Shown here piece after piece: positions 34,173 to 44,200 of a stretch of DNA of 64,000 nucleotides (position 1 is its first letter; every line of letters starts with the position of its first letter). The translations under genes were made by a program, and so were the position numbers. A model generated the notes under the pieces. The model made no database searches and had not been told where the DNA came from. It saw nothing but the letters and a program-made list of their open reading frames with translations. Source of the stretch: an uncultured Chloroflexales bacterium (GTDB lineage Bacteria > Chloroflexota > Chloroflexia > Chloroflexales > Chloroflexaceae); assembly GCA_937918935.1 (NCBI GenBank), contig CAKZSI010000074.1:1-64000 (forward strand), in the 5' to 3' direction.

Positions 34173-35864
34173 ATGACCATCAAACTGGAACCAGCCGAAA
34201 CCGCAGTCTACGGCGCCAACATTGCCCGCTACCTACCACAGATGGCCCGCGAGCGCCCCGAGCAGACCGCTGTGGTGTCCTGGGTAGGCCAGGACCGCGC
34301 CGGCGGGCCGATCTACCGGCGCCTCAGTTTCGCCGAACTCGACCAGGTGAGCGATCGCTATGCCTGGGGCCTGAGCGCCTCGGGGATCGGGCCAGGCACA
34401 CGGGTGCTCTCGATGGTGCCCGCCGGCATCCCCTTGATCAGCCTGACCTTCGCGCTGTTGAAAGTTGGCGCCGTGCCCATTCTGATTGACCCGGCGATGG
34501 GCCGGCGCAACCTGGCGCAGTGCATCGAAGAGTGCGCCCCCGAGGCCCTTATCGGCGTGCCGCGCGCCCATCTGGCGGCGCTGATCTTCCCGCGCGCCTT
34601 TCGCGCCGCGCGGCGGCGCGTTGTCGTCGGCTCGCGCTTCATCCCCCTCGGCGACGTGAACCTCGCCGACCTGAGCGTACCGCTCGAGGCGCCGTTGCCG
34701 CTGGAACCGGTGGCGCCCGAGGCGCCCGCGGCGATCATCTTTACCACCGGCAGCACCGGCGTCCCCAAGGGGGTGCTCTACGAGCACGCCATGTTCGAGG
34801 CGCAGGTGCGTCTGCTCCGCGACCTGTTTGGCATCGAGCCGGGCGAGGTGGAAATGCCGGCCTTTCCCCTGTTTGCCCTGTTCAACGTCGCCCTGGGCTG
34901 CACCTCGGCCATCCCGCCGATTGACCCCACCCGTCCTGCGGCCTGCGACCCTGCCGCCGTGGTGGCCTTTATGCAGGACCAGCGGGTCACCTCCACCTTC
35001 GGCTCGCCGGCGATCTGGGCGCGGGTGAGCGCCTATTGCCTTGAGCACAGCATCACTCTGCCGCACCTGCGGCGCGTGCTGATGGCCGGGGCGCCGGCAC
35101 CCGCCTCGCTCCACGAGCGTTTCCGGCGCATTCTGGCGCCCGCCGCCGACACGCACACCCCCTACGGCGCCACCGAAGCGCTGCCGATCACGTCAATCAG
35201 TGGCACCGAGGTGCTGGCCGTGATTGCCAGTCGCGGCGCCGATCCGACCGCCGGCACGTGCGTGGGCCGTCCTGTGCCCGAAGTGACGCTGCGCATCATC
35301 CCTATCAGCGAAGCGCCGATCGAGCGTTGGGACGAGAGCCTGGCGCTGCCGCCCTTCCAGGTCGGCGAGATCTGCGTCAAGGGCCCTTCGGTGACGAAGA
35401 CCTACATCAACCGCCCCGAGGCCACGGCGCGGGCCAAAATCGCCGACGACGGCGGCGTGTGGCACCGCATGGGCGATCTGGGCTATCTCGACGATGCGGG
35501 CCGGCTGTGGTTCTATGGGCGCAAGAGCCATCGCGTCGTGACTCCCGCGGAGACGCTGTTCACCGAGCCGGTGGAACTGATCTTCAACCAGCACCCCGGC
35601 GTGGCCCGCAGCGCCCTGGTCGGCGTGGGCGAGATGGGGGCGCAGCGCCCCGTTGTGGTGGTTGAGCCGCACGACCGGCGCGTACTGCGCGAGGCCGCCG
35701 CGCGCGCACGCCTGCTGGGTGAGTTGCGCGCTCTGGGCGCGCGCTACCCGATGACTGCCGGTATCGCCACATTCCTGGTACATCCGGCCTTCCCGGTGGA
35801 CATCCGGCACAACGCCAAGATCTTCCGTGAGCAACTGGCCGTATGGGCCGCTGGCCGGATCTAG
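34173..35864 (+). CDS. oleC: OleC, beta-lactone synthetase (ANL superfamily)
   Basis: 563-aa AMP-binding enzyme. The P-loop is IIFTTGSTGVPKGVLYEH, then YGATEALPITSI, the hinge GDLGYLDDAGRLWFYGRK and the C-terminal domain with HNAKIFREQL (catalytic Lys). OleC uses ATP to close a beta-hydroxy acid to a beta-lactone. The GSTGVPKG loop and ALPITSI motif match OleC better than fatty acyl-CoA ligases. The start could be 34050 or 34173; 34173 (MTIKLEPAE) fits the usual length. It follows oleB after 243 bases and precedes a MITE-like element. Confidence 0.85.
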   Translation: MTIKLEPAETAVYGANIARYLPQMARERPEQTAVVSWVGQDRAGGPIYRRLSFAELDQVSDRYAWGLSASGIGPGTRVLSMVPAGIPLISLTFALLKVGAVPILIDPAMGRRNLAQCIEECAPEALIGVPRAHLAALIFPRAFRAARRRVVVGSRFIPLGDVNLADLSVPLEAPLPLEPVAPEAPAAIIFTTGSTGVPKGVLYEHAMFEAQVRLLRDLFGIEPGEVEMPAFPLFALFNVALGCTSAIPPIDPTRPAACDPAAVVAFMQDQRVTSTFGSPAIWARVSAYCLEHSITLPHLRRVLMAGAPAPASLHERFRRILAPAADTHTPYGATEALPITSISGTEVLAVIASRGADPTAGTCVGRPVPEVTLRIIPISEAPIERWDESLALPPFQVGEICVKGPSVTKTYINRPEATARAKIADDGGVWHRMGDLGYLDDAGRLWFYGRKSHRVVTPAETLFTEPVELIFNQHPGVARSALVGVGEMGAQRPVVVVEPHDRRVLREAAARARLLGELRALGARYPMTAGIATFLVHPAFPVDIRHNAKIFREQLAVWAAGRI

Positions 35865-35867
35865 GGC

Positions 35868-36075
35868 CAGTACTTTTCAAAGAAGCGTGTTACCCCCTCC
35901 CAACCCTCCCCCGTTGGGGGAGGGCTTCCGGCGCCCCTCTCGGTTGGAGCGGTTCTGAGGCATACCGGCGGCTCGCCAGCACGTGACCCGCCACACGCTG
36001 CCCCGCTCCTCCCCCCGGCGGGGGGAGGTTGGGAGGGGGCCTTGCCGTAAGCCTTGTCTTATTTGAAAAGTATTG
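35868..36075. mobile_element. MITE-like element between oleC and oleD
   Basis: About 208 bases with terminal inverted repeats CAGTACTTTTCAAA (35868-35881) and TTTGAAAAGTATTG (36062-36075), 13 of 14 matching. Inner arms CCCCCTCCCAACCCTCCCCC and GGGGGGAGGTTGGGAGGGGG also pair. The ends are flanked by or overlap GGATCTAGGGCC (35857-35868) and GGATCCAGGGCC (36075-36086), 11 of 12 alike, a possible target duplication that includes the oleC stop codon. No transposase gene inside. Confidence 0.72.
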
Positions 36076-36172
36076 GATCCAGGGCCGGGTTGGGGTGGTG
36101 GGTGTGGCGGTGAGTGTTATCCAGACCTGACTGATTTGCCAGACCTTTCAGGTCCGGGTTCGCGGAAGGTCT

Positions 36173-37165
36173 ATGCTTACCCTGGTAACTGGCGGAAATG
36201 GCTTCATTGGGCGGGCGATTGTGGAGCAATTGCTGGCCCGGGGCGACCGCGTGCGGGTCATCGGGCGGAGCGAGTACCCCGAACTGGCCGCACGCGGTGT
36301 CGAGTGTCTGCGCGCCAATCTGGCCGCTCCCGACGCCAACGCCGTGCTGCACGCGGCCATGCGGGGGGTCGAGGTGGTCTTTCACGTTGCGGCAAAGGCG
36401 GGCGTGTGGGGGCCCTTTGACGAGTACTACCGCAACAACGTCAGCGCCACGCAGCGGGTGGTGCGCGCGGCCGAACGAGCCGGTGTGCCAAAGCTGGTGT
36501 TTACCTCGTCGCCCTCGGTGGTGTTCGGCGAAGAGGATGTGGAAGGCGCCGACGAGTCCTGGCCCTATCCCGAACGCTATCTGAGCCACTACCAGCATAC
36601 CAAGGCCCTGGCCGAGCGGTTCGTGCTGGCCCGTGAGGCCATTGCCACCACGGCCATTCGCCCGCCACTGGTCTGGGGGCCGGGCGATCCGCACCTCTTT
36701 CCGCGTATCCTGGCGCGGGCGCGTGCTGGCCGGCTCATCCAGATTGGCGATGGCAATAACAGGGTTGACGTAACCTACGTCGAGAACTGCGCCGAGGCCC
36801 ATCTGCTGGCTGCCGACCGGCTCGGCGAGCATTCGCCGCTGCGCAGGCGGGCCTACTTTATCGGGCAGGAGCAGCCGGTCAACCTCTGGGACTTCATTAA
36901 CGAGGTGGTGACGCGGGCGGGCTGCCGTCCGGCGCGGCGCAAGATCTCCCTCAAGCGCGCCGTGCAGATCGCGACGGTACTGGAGCGAACCTACGAACTG
37001 CTGGGTCTGCCCATGGAACCGCCGCTCACTCGTCTCACGGCGGTACAACTGGCCCGCTCGCGCTGGTTCGACCTCAGCGCCGCCCGGCGCGACCTGGGTT
37101 ACGGCCCGCGCATCAGCACCGAGGAGGGCCTGCGCCGCACGCTGGCGGCCCTGGGGCAATCCTGA
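36173..37165 (+). CDS. oleD: OleD, NAD(P)-dependent 2-alkyl-3-oxoalkanoate reductase
   Basis: 330-aa extended short-chain dehydrogenase/3-beta-HSD family protein. It starts with the nucleotide fold MLTLVTGGNGFIGRAIVEQL and has the catalytic YQHTK, S/T residues in FTSSPSVVFG, and IRPPLVWGPGDPHLFP. OleD reduces the beta-keto acid from OleA to the beta-hydroxy acid used by OleC. GGAAGG precedes ATG 36173. It is separated from oleC by the MITE-like element, which may affect coupled expression. Confidence 0.87.
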   Translation: MLTLVTGGNGFIGRAIVEQLLARGDRVRVIGRSEYPELAARGVECLRANLAAPDANAVLHAAMRGVEVVFHVAAKAGVWGPFDEYYRNNVSATQRVVRAAERAGVPKLVFTSSPSVVFGEEDVEGADESWPYPERYLSHYQHTKALAERFVLAREAIATTAIRPPLVWGPGDPHLFPRILARARAGRLIQIGDGNNRVDVTYVENCAEAHLLAADRLGEHSPLRRRAYFIGQEQPVNLWDFINEVVTRAGCRPARRKISLKRAVQIATVLERTYELLGLPMEPPLTRLTAVQLARSRWFDLSAARRDLGYGPRISTEEGLRRTLAALGQS

Positions 37166-37226
37166 GACGCCCGGTGTGGTATACTGCCCGTAGTATCTGC
37201 CGCCGCCATGCGTCCGCCGGCACCAT

Positions 37227-38390
37227 ATGAGCGCCAACGATCCGATCATCGCCAGGGAGCAGCGCTACACATCAGGTCTGTACCCCAAGCGTCCCGTGGC
37301 GATTGTGCGGGGCGAGGGGGCGCGTCTCTACGACGCCGAGGGGCGCGTGTACATTGACTGCGTCGGCGGTCAGGGCGCGGCCAACCTCGGCCACGGCCAC
37401 CCGGAGGTGGTGGCGGCGGTGCAGGCCCAGGCCGCCACCCTGATGAGCTGCCCTGAGATCTTCTACAACGACCAGCGCGCGGCCTATCTGAGCGAACTGG
37501 CGGCGGCCCTGCCCTTCCCAGCGCGAATCTTCCTCTGCAACAGCGGCGCCGAGGCGGTTGAAGCCGGCCTGAAGTTTGCGCGCCTGCTCAGCGGCCGCCG
37601 CAAGATCGTCGCCACGATGCGCGGCTTCCACGGGCGCACCATGGGCGCCCTCAGCGCCACCTGGGAGCCGAAGTACCGCGAACCCTTCGCGCCCCTCGTG
37701 CCCGAGTTCGTCCACGTGCCCTACGCCGATGTCGAGGCCCTTACCGCGACGGTCGGCGAGGATACGGCCGCGGTGATCCTCGAGCCGGTGCAGGGCGAGG
37801 GCGGTGTTCGCCCGGCGCCACCCGGCTACCTGGAGGCCGCCCGGCGCATCTGCGACGAGCGCGGCGCCCTGCTCCTGATTGACGAGGTGCAGACCGGTTT
37901 TGGCCGCACCGGGCGGCTCTTTGCCATCGAGCATAGCGGCGTGGTTCCCGATGGGTTGCTGCTGGCCAAGAGCATCGCCGCTGGCTTGCCCATGGGCGCG
38001 GTGGCGGTGCACGAACGCCACGGGCCGCTCCCCGGCGGGGCCCACGGTTCGACCTTCGGCGGCAACCCCCTGCTCTGCGCCGCCGCCCGGGCGGCCCTGC
38101 GCGCGTATATTGAGGAAGAACTGCCGCGTCAGGCCGCCGAGAAGGGCGACTGGCTCCTGGAGCGTCTGCGCGCCCTGCGCCTGCCTGCCGCGCGCGAGGT
38201 GCGCGGCCTGGGCCTGCTCGTGGGCATTGAACTGCGGACCCGCGTGCAGCCCTACCTCCAGGCCCTCCTCGAGCGGGGCGTACTGGCCCTGCCCGCCGGC
38301 CCGAATGTGCTGCGCCTGCTACCGCCCCTGGTGATCACGTATGACGATCTTGACATCGTCGCCGCGGCGATTGTCGAGGTGGTGCGGTAG
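37227..38390 (+). CDS. Class III aminotransferase (ArgD/LysJ-type)
   Basis: 387-aa PLP enzyme similar to N-acetylornithine and LysW-aminoadipate aminotransferases: FLCNSGAEAVEAGLKFAR, GFHGRTMGALSAT, the Asp-containing LLIDEVQTGFGRTGRLF, PLP Lys in LLAKSIAAGLPMGAV, and GSTFGGNPL. It transfers amino groups to or from a semialdehyde in Arg or Lys synthesis. ArgD and LysJ cannot be separated from sequence alone. TATACT at 37179-37184 may be its -10 box. It follows oleD after 61 bases. Confidence 0.9.
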   Translation: MSANDPIIAREQRYTSGLYPKRPVAIVRGEGARLYDAEGRVYIDCVGGQGAANLGHGHPEVVAAVQAQAATLMSCPEIFYNDQRAAYLSELAAALPFPARIFLCNSGAEAVEAGLKFARLLSGRRKIVATMRGFHGRTMGALSATWEPKYREPFAPLVPEFVHVPYADVEALTATVGEDTAAVILEPVQGEGGVRPAPPGYLEAARRICDERGALLLIDEVQTGFGRTGRLFAIEHSGVVPDGLLLAKSIAAGLPMGAVAVHERHGPLPGGAHGSTFGGNPLLCAAARAALRAYIEEELPRQAAEKGDWLLERLRALRLPAAREVRGLGLLVGIELRTRVQPYLQALLERGVLALPAGPNVLRLLPPLVITYDDLDIVAAAIVEVVR

Positions 38391-38437
38391 AACATTATCA
38401 ATGGTTCTGGGGGAAACTCATACCAGCGGCAACACCT

Positions 38438-39976
38438 ATGCGCAAAATTGGAATAATCGATCTGGGCTCGAACACCACCCGTCTGATCGTGATGGCTTAC
38501 GCGCCCGGGCGATGTTTCCGCCTGGTTGATGAAGTGAGCGAGGTTGTGCGCCTGGCCGAAGGGGTGGATGCCAGCGGCGCGCTCCAACCCTTGCCTATTC
38601 GCCGCGCCGTCGAGGCTCTGGCGATGTTTGAACGGTTGTGCCGGAACACCGGCGTTGAGGAGATCATTGCCGTCGGTACCAGCGCCATCCGTGAGGCGAG
38701 CAATCAGGAGGACTTCTGGGAGGCGCTGCGCAGCCAGACCAGCCTCGATCTGCGGATCATCTCCGCACGCGAGGAGGCTTACTATGCCTACGTGGGGGCG
38801 GTAAACGCCCTCAACCTCCGCGACGGGTTCATTTTCGACACCGGCGGCGGCTCGACCCAGGTGGACGCGATCGCCAACCGCCGCCTGGTGGAATCGTTCT
38901 CGGCCCAGGCGGGCGTGGTGCGCTTCACCGAGCGCTACGTCAAAAGCGACCCGATCAGCAAGTCCGACCTGCGCGCGCTGCTGGGCGCGGCGCGGCGGGT
39001 CTTCGCCGATCTCGACTGGCTGCGCGCTGGCGAGGGCGCAGTGCTGGCCGGCATGGGCGGTACGGTGCGCACCCTGGCGCGCATTGACCAGAAGCAGCGG
39101 CAGTATCCGCTCGATCGCGTGCATGGCTATGTATTGACCCGCGTGGCCCTGCTGGGGATCATCGAGCAACTGGCGCGCAAGAACCGCCGCGAGCGCGAGC
39201 AGATCCCCGGTATCAAGGCCGATCGCGCCGATGTCACCCTGGCCGGAGCGGTGATTATCGATCAGTTGATGGAGCGGGGTGGTTTTCATGAACTGGTGGT
39301 CAGCGGCCAGGGGGTGCGCGAGGGCCTCTTTTATAGCCACTTCCTGCGCGGTATGGAACCGCCCTTAATTGACGATCCGCGCGCCTTCAGCGTGATCAAC
39401 CTGGCCCGCCTCGATGACTACGAGCAAGGGCACTGCAGCAAGGTCGCCAGTATCTGTCTGAGCCTCTTCGACCAGTTGGCGCCGCTGCACCACTATGGCC
39501 CATGGGAGCGGGAGTTGCTTGGCTACGCCGCGACACTGCACGACATCGGCGTGATTGTCGGGTACTACGATCACCACAAGCATAGCGAGTACCTGATCCA
39601 CAACGCTGCCTTGCTCGGTTTCACCCACCGCGAGATCGTCATTCTCGGCGCGCTGGTGCGTAACCACCGTAAGGGATGGGCCGATCTGCATTCCTACGCT
39701 GGATTGCTTCAACCTGGGGACACGTTGCGCATCATGCGCCTCAGTTCCCTGTTACGTATCGCCGAGTACCTTGAGCGCAGCAAGAGTCAGGTGGTGCGCG
39801 AGGTGCGCGTGGAACTGGGCGATCCGGTGCGCATCTTTGTTGATAGTCGTGGCGACGCCACAGTGGAGATCTGGGAGGCCAATCGCCGCGCCGCGCTCTT
39901 CGAGCGGGCTTTTCAACGCAAGGTCCAGATCAGCGCCGGGTGTGTCGATGCCAGGACCCTGGAGGTGGTCGCCTGA
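38438..39976 (+). CDS. Ppx/GppA-family phosphatase with HD domain
   Basis: 512-aa protein. The N-terminal actin-like part (about 1-305) has IGIIDLGSNTTRLIV, AVGTSAIREA, IFDTGGGSTQVD and GMGGTVRTLA, typical of exopolyphosphatase/pppGpp phosphatase. The C-terminal part (about 315-480) is HD-like with GYAATLHDIGVIVGYYDHHKHS. The substrate is polyphosphate, pppGpp or both. Its gene begins 47 bases after the aminotransferase stop, so it may be co-transcribed. Confidence 0.9.
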   Translation: MRKIGIIDLGSNTTRLIVMAYAPGRCFRLVDEVSEVVRLAEGVDASGALQPLPIRRAVEALAMFERLCRNTGVEEIIAVGTSAIREASNQEDFWEALRSQTSLDLRIISAREEAYYAYVGAVNALNLRDGFIFDTGGGSTQVDAIANRRLVESFSAQAGVVRFTERYVKSDPISKSDLRALLGAARRVFADLDWLRAGEGAVLAGMGGTVRTLARIDQKQRQYPLDRVHGYVLTRVALLGIIEQLARKNRREREQIPGIKADRADVTLAGAVIIDQLMERGGFHELVVSGQGVREGLFYSHFLRGMEPPLIDDPRAFSVINLARLDDYEQGHCSKVASICLSLFDQLAPLHHYGPWERELLGYAATLHDIGVIVGYYDHHKHSEYLIHNAALLGFTHREIVILGALVRNHRKGWADLHSYAGLLQPGDTLRIMRLSSLLRIAEYLERSKSQVVREVRVELGDPVRIFVDSRGDATVEIWEANRRAALFERAFQRKVQISAGCVDARTLEVVA

Positions 39977-40318
39977 GTTCCAGCAGCCCCCTCCAGCCCC
40001 CCTGAAAGGGTTGGAAGGGTGAGGCTTCGACCCGCCTGCCACCTTTCACTGGCGCTTTGCATCCCCACCAAAACGTGCTATAATCAAAGTCGCTTGCCAA
40101 CGTCACATGCTGCGAGACTGGCATCAGAGACCTCGTCCGTCCCCTGGTGGCTCGTCAGAACTTCTTCGCTCGAAGGGATGTACGTTGTGGTGGCCGAGCG
40201 AGGCAGTCGGGTGCTGACCCGGGTGTCGGCCTGTGGATTTGTCGGGAAGGTCTGTCAGGGAGTGGTCGTGGCGCCATTTGCCCTGCCACACGGCGCAGTC
40301 GCGCCGAGGAGAACTCTG
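39977..40318 (+). promoter_or_regulatory. Promoter and long 5' leader of the RRM gene
   Basis: TATAAT at 40079-40084 with a weak TTGCAT at 40057-40062 (spacing 16). If transcription starts near 40091, the RRM mRNA has an untranslated leader of about 228 bases. No gene fits in it. A long leader in front of a small RNA-binding protein is typical of cold-responsive genes. Confidence 0.6.
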
Positions 40319-40612
40319 ATGCTGGTGAAGCTGTTTGTTGGGAACCTGTCCTGGAGCATTGGCGACGATGAGCTGGCGCGCTTCTTCGCGGACCACGGCG
40401 ATGTGCAGAGCGCCCGCGTGATCACCGATCGCGACACGGGCCGCTCGCGCGGCTTCGGCTTCGTGGAGATTGAGGTCGAGAACGTTGCGAACGTGATCCG
40501 CGCCACCGATGGCCAGGACCTGAATGGTCGCCCCATTCGCGTGAATGAGTCCGAGGATCGCAATCGCGGTCGCGGCGGAAACCGCGGTGGTGGCGGCTAC
40601 GGCCGGTACTGA
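40319..40612 (+). CDS. RRM RNA-binding protein with Gly-rich tail
   Basis: 97-aa single-RRM protein: RNP2 is LFVGNLS (5-11), RNP1 RGFGFVEI (about 45-52), followed by LNGRPIRVNES and an Arg/Gly-rich tail (RGRGGNRGGGGYGRY). Such proteins (cyanobacterial Rbp type) act as RNA chaperones, often cold-induced. GAGGAG lies before ATG 40319. The long frame upstream of it is non-coding leader. Confidence 0.92.
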   Translation: MLVKLFVGNLSWSIGDDELARFFADHGDVQSARVITDRDTGRSRGFGFVEIEVENVANVIRATDGQDLNGRPIRVNESEDRNRGRGGNRGGGGYGRY

Positions 40613-40680
40613 TGTGAAAAAAGGCCCGCGCGGCAGGGTTCGGAGGCGGCGCCTCTGTATCCCTGACCAGCGGGAAGGTC

Positions 40681-40700
40681 TGGGAGGGCAGTCCCTCCCA
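40681..40700. terminator. Hairpin family B after RRM gene
   Basis: TGGGAGGG-CAGT-CCCTCCCA, 8 perfect pairs, 69 bases after the RRM stop. Palindrome A copy 10 follows. Confidence 0.6.
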
Positions 40701-40747
40701 GGAACTCCGTACCGTTGGTGCGCGGCACGCTCGCATCTACATTTTAT

Positions 40748-40763
40748 GGGGAAACCTGGTTTC
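40748..40763. repeat. Dispersed palindrome A, copy 10 (partial)
   Basis: GGGGAAACCTGGTTTCATCG; the right arm is decayed. Confidence 0.6.
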
Positions 40764-40957
40764 ATCGTTCCCCGCCCCTCGCACAGGGGCGCATAGTTGT
40801 TGTCCTTCCGCCAATGGCAGTGACGGGGACGAGTAGTCGCGTTCGTTCGCGCCCAGCGAGCCTGGGACGGTGAGAGCCAGGCGGTCGAACTCGCGATGAA
40901 GATCACCCCTGAGCCGGCAGGTGAACGGCCTACTGGCCCACTAGCCCCGCCCGGAGT

Positions 40958-41140
40958 TGTCCCCCGTTATCGGGACAGAGCGTTGTCTGACGCTCCCTGA
41001 GCGCGATGATCGCCTGGGCGCTGCGCGTGTGCCCGGCTCTGCCGGGTATGTACGTCGTCGAGCCACGGCGGCATTGAACTGGGGTGGTACCGCGGGGTGG
41101 CTCTTGCGCCTCGTCCCCTTCCGGGGACGGGGTGTTTTTT
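40958..41140 (+). ncRNA. T-box riboswitch controlling ileS
   Basis: The 3' part has the T-box bulge TGGGGTGGTACCGCG (41080-41094), nearly identical to the consensus GGTGGNACCGCG, followed by an intrinsic terminator CCTCGTCCCC-TTCC-GGGGACGGGG and TTTTTT (41109-41140). Upstream hairpins: TGTCCC/GGGACA (40958-40977), GAGCG/CGCTC (40978-40995), AGCGC-GATGATCGCCTGG-GCGCT (41000-41022) and CCCGGC/GCCGGG (41032-41046, stem III-like). ATC at 41009-41011 in the third hairpin would be the Ile specifier. Uncharged tRNA-Ile should pair with the T-box and allow transcription into ileS. Confidence 0.92.
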
Positions 41141-41221
41141 GTTGGGCCGAAGCATTGGCGCCAACACTGCTTCGGCCTTACCGGGCCAGGGCCGGCCCGG
41201 CATAGATCCGAGGAGGTCGTC

Positions 41222-44200
41222 ATGTTCAAACCGGTCGCTCCTGATGTTGCCTTTCCCCGGCTGGAGGAAGAGATCCTGGCCTGGTGGCATGCCAATCGGG
41301 TCGTTGAACGCTCCCTCGCCGGCGGCGAGCGGCCCTTTGTCTTCTATGAAGGCCCGCCGACGGCCAATGGCCGTCCCGGTCTGCACCATGTCATTAGCCG
41401 CACGTTTAAGGACGTGATCCTCCGCTACCGGGCCATGCAGGGCCATCGCATCATCGGTCGCCGTGAAGGTTGGGACACCCACGGCTTGCCGGTTGAGATC
41501 GAGATTGAAAAAAAACTTGGTTTCAATGGCAAACCCGATATCGAAAAGTTCGGCATTGCCGAGTTTAATCGCCTGTGCCGCGAGAGCGTCTGGGAGTACA
41601 TCCAGGAGTGGAAAACCTTCACCCGCCGCATCGCTTACTGGGTCGATGAGAATGGCTACTATACCTACGATAACAAGTACATCGAGTCGCTGTGGTGGAT
41701 CTTTCGCCAGCTCTGGGACCGCGGGTTGCTCTTCCGCGACTACAAGGTGACCATGCACTGCCCCCGCTGCGGCACCAGCCTCAGCGATCACGAGGTCTCG
41801 CTGGGCGCCCGCGATGATGTGGACGATCCCAGCGTCTACATCAAGTTCCGCGTCACTGGCGAGAGTGCCCCGGGCTGCGCCTCGCCCCTGGCCGCCGATC
41901 TGCAGGGCGCCTTCTTGCTGGCCTGGACCACTACGCCCTGGACGCTGCCGGCCAATGTGGCCCTGGCGGTGCAGCACGGCGCGACCTATGTCGAGGCCCA
42001 CGCCGGCGGCGAGCGCTACGTGCTGGCCGAGGCCCTCGTCGCACCGGTGCTGGGGGAGGGGGCCAGCATCGCGCGGCGCTTCAAGGGTAACGACCTGGTG
42101 GGGCTGCGCTATGAGCCGCTCTTTACTGGTGTGCCCGCGCCCGGCGATACGCCGGATCTCGAAACCGCCTACCGCGTCGTCGCTGATGAGATCGTCACCC
42201 TTGACGACGGCACCGGCATTGTGCATATCGCTCCGGCCTACGGCGACCTGGAGGTGGGCCGTAAGCACGGCCTGCCAACCCTGTTCTCGGTGGACCTCAA
42301 CGGCATGGTGATGCCCGGACTGGGCGATCTGCCCTTTATCGGCAAGTTCTTCAAAGAGGCCGATCCCGACATCACCCGCAACCTGAAGCAACGGGGCCTG
42401 TTGCTGAAGAGCGGGCGCGTGCGCCACTACTACCCCTTCTGCTGGCGTTGCGGCACGCCGCTGCTCTACTATGCCAAGCGTTCGTGGTACATCAAGACGA
42501 CCGCGTTCAAAGATGACCTGGTGGCCAACAACCAGCAGATCCACTGGGTGCCCGAGCATATCCGTGATGGGCGCTTCGGCAACTGGCTGGAGAACAATAT
42601 TGACTGGGCCATCAGCCGCGAACGCTACTGGGGCACCCCGCTGCCGATCTGGATCAACGCTGATGGCAGTCACATGGAGTGCATCGGCAGCCTGGCCGAA
42701 CTCGAAGCGAAGGTGGGCCGCTCCTTGCGCGACCTTGACCTGCACCGCCCCTACGTGGACGAGATTACCTGGGAGGACCCGCAGCACGGCCTGATGCGCC
42801 GCATCCCCGACGTGGCCGATTGCTGGTACGACAGTGGTTCCATGCCCGTGGCCCAGTGGCACTACCCGTTCGAGAACCAGGACCTGTTCGAGGCCGCCCA
42901 CCCCGCCGATTATATCTGCGAGGCGGTGGACCAGACCCGCGGCTGGTTCTACACGCTCCATGCCATCAGCACGCTGCTCTTCGATCGCCCGGCCTTCAAC
43001 AATGTGATCTGTCTGGGGCACATCCTCGATGAGCACGGTATCAAGATGAGCAAGAGCAAGGGCAACGTGATCCAGCCCGAGGAGGTAATTGACGCCTACG
43101 GGGTTGACGCGCTGCGCTGGTATCTCTTCGCCGCCGCCCCGCCCGGCAATGCGCGCCGTTTCAGTCTGGGCCTGGTGAACGAGAGCCTGCGCAAGTTCCT
43201 GCTGACGCTGTGGAACACCTACAGCTTCTTCGTCACCTACGCCACGCTCGATGGGTGGCGCCCCTCCGACGAGGTGCTGCGCGCGGCGGCTAACGGCTCG
43301 GTCAGCTTCCCCACGCCGGAGTTGCGCGATGCCCTGACCCCTACCGACCGCTGGGCCCTGGCGGCCCTGAATGCCCTGGTGCGTGATGTGACCCGCAACT
43401 TCGAGGACTACGAGGTGTACCCCGCCGCTCGCGCCATCGAACAGTTTGTGGACGAGCTCTCCAACTGGTACGTGCGGCGCAACCGGCGGCGCTTCTGGAA
43501 GAGCGAGGCCGATGCCGACAAGCAGGCGGCCTACTTCACGCTCTACACCAGCCTGCTGACCCTCACCAGGCTGATCGCGCCCTTTACGCCCTTCGTTGCC
43601 GAGGAGGTGTATCGTAACCTCACCGGCCAGACCAGTGGCGCGCCGGCAGGCGATGTGCCCGACAGCGTACACCTGGCCCGCTGGCCCACAGTGAACGCCG
43701 ACTTGCTTGATGAACAACTGGTGGCCGATACGGAGGCCCTGCTGGCCGCGGTCTCGCTGGGCCGTGCCGCGCGGAAGAACGCGGGCCTCAAGGTGCGCCA
43801 GCCCCTTAGCGAGTTGTGGCTGCGCGCCAGCAGTCCCGCGGTGACCGAGGGGGTGCGGCGCTTCGAGGCCGATCTGCGCGATGAGTTGAACGTCAAGGCG
43901 GTGCGCTACCTCGACGCCTCGTCGGACATCGTGGAGTACCGCTTCCGGCCCAATCTGCGGCTGGTAGGCAAGAAGTATGGCCGGCTGGTGCCGGCCCTCA
44001 CCGAGGCGCTTAAGGCCCTGGCGGGCGAACCCGCCCGCGCCGTCGCTCACGCCGTAGAGCAGGGGCAACCCGTGCGCCTCGCGGTGAATGGCCAGGAGCT
44101 TGAATTGCTGCCCGAGGAGGTGCTGGTAGAGAGCAGCGCCCCCGCCGGGTACGCCGTGGCCGAGGGAGACGGCCTGATCGTAGCCCTCAACACCACCGTT

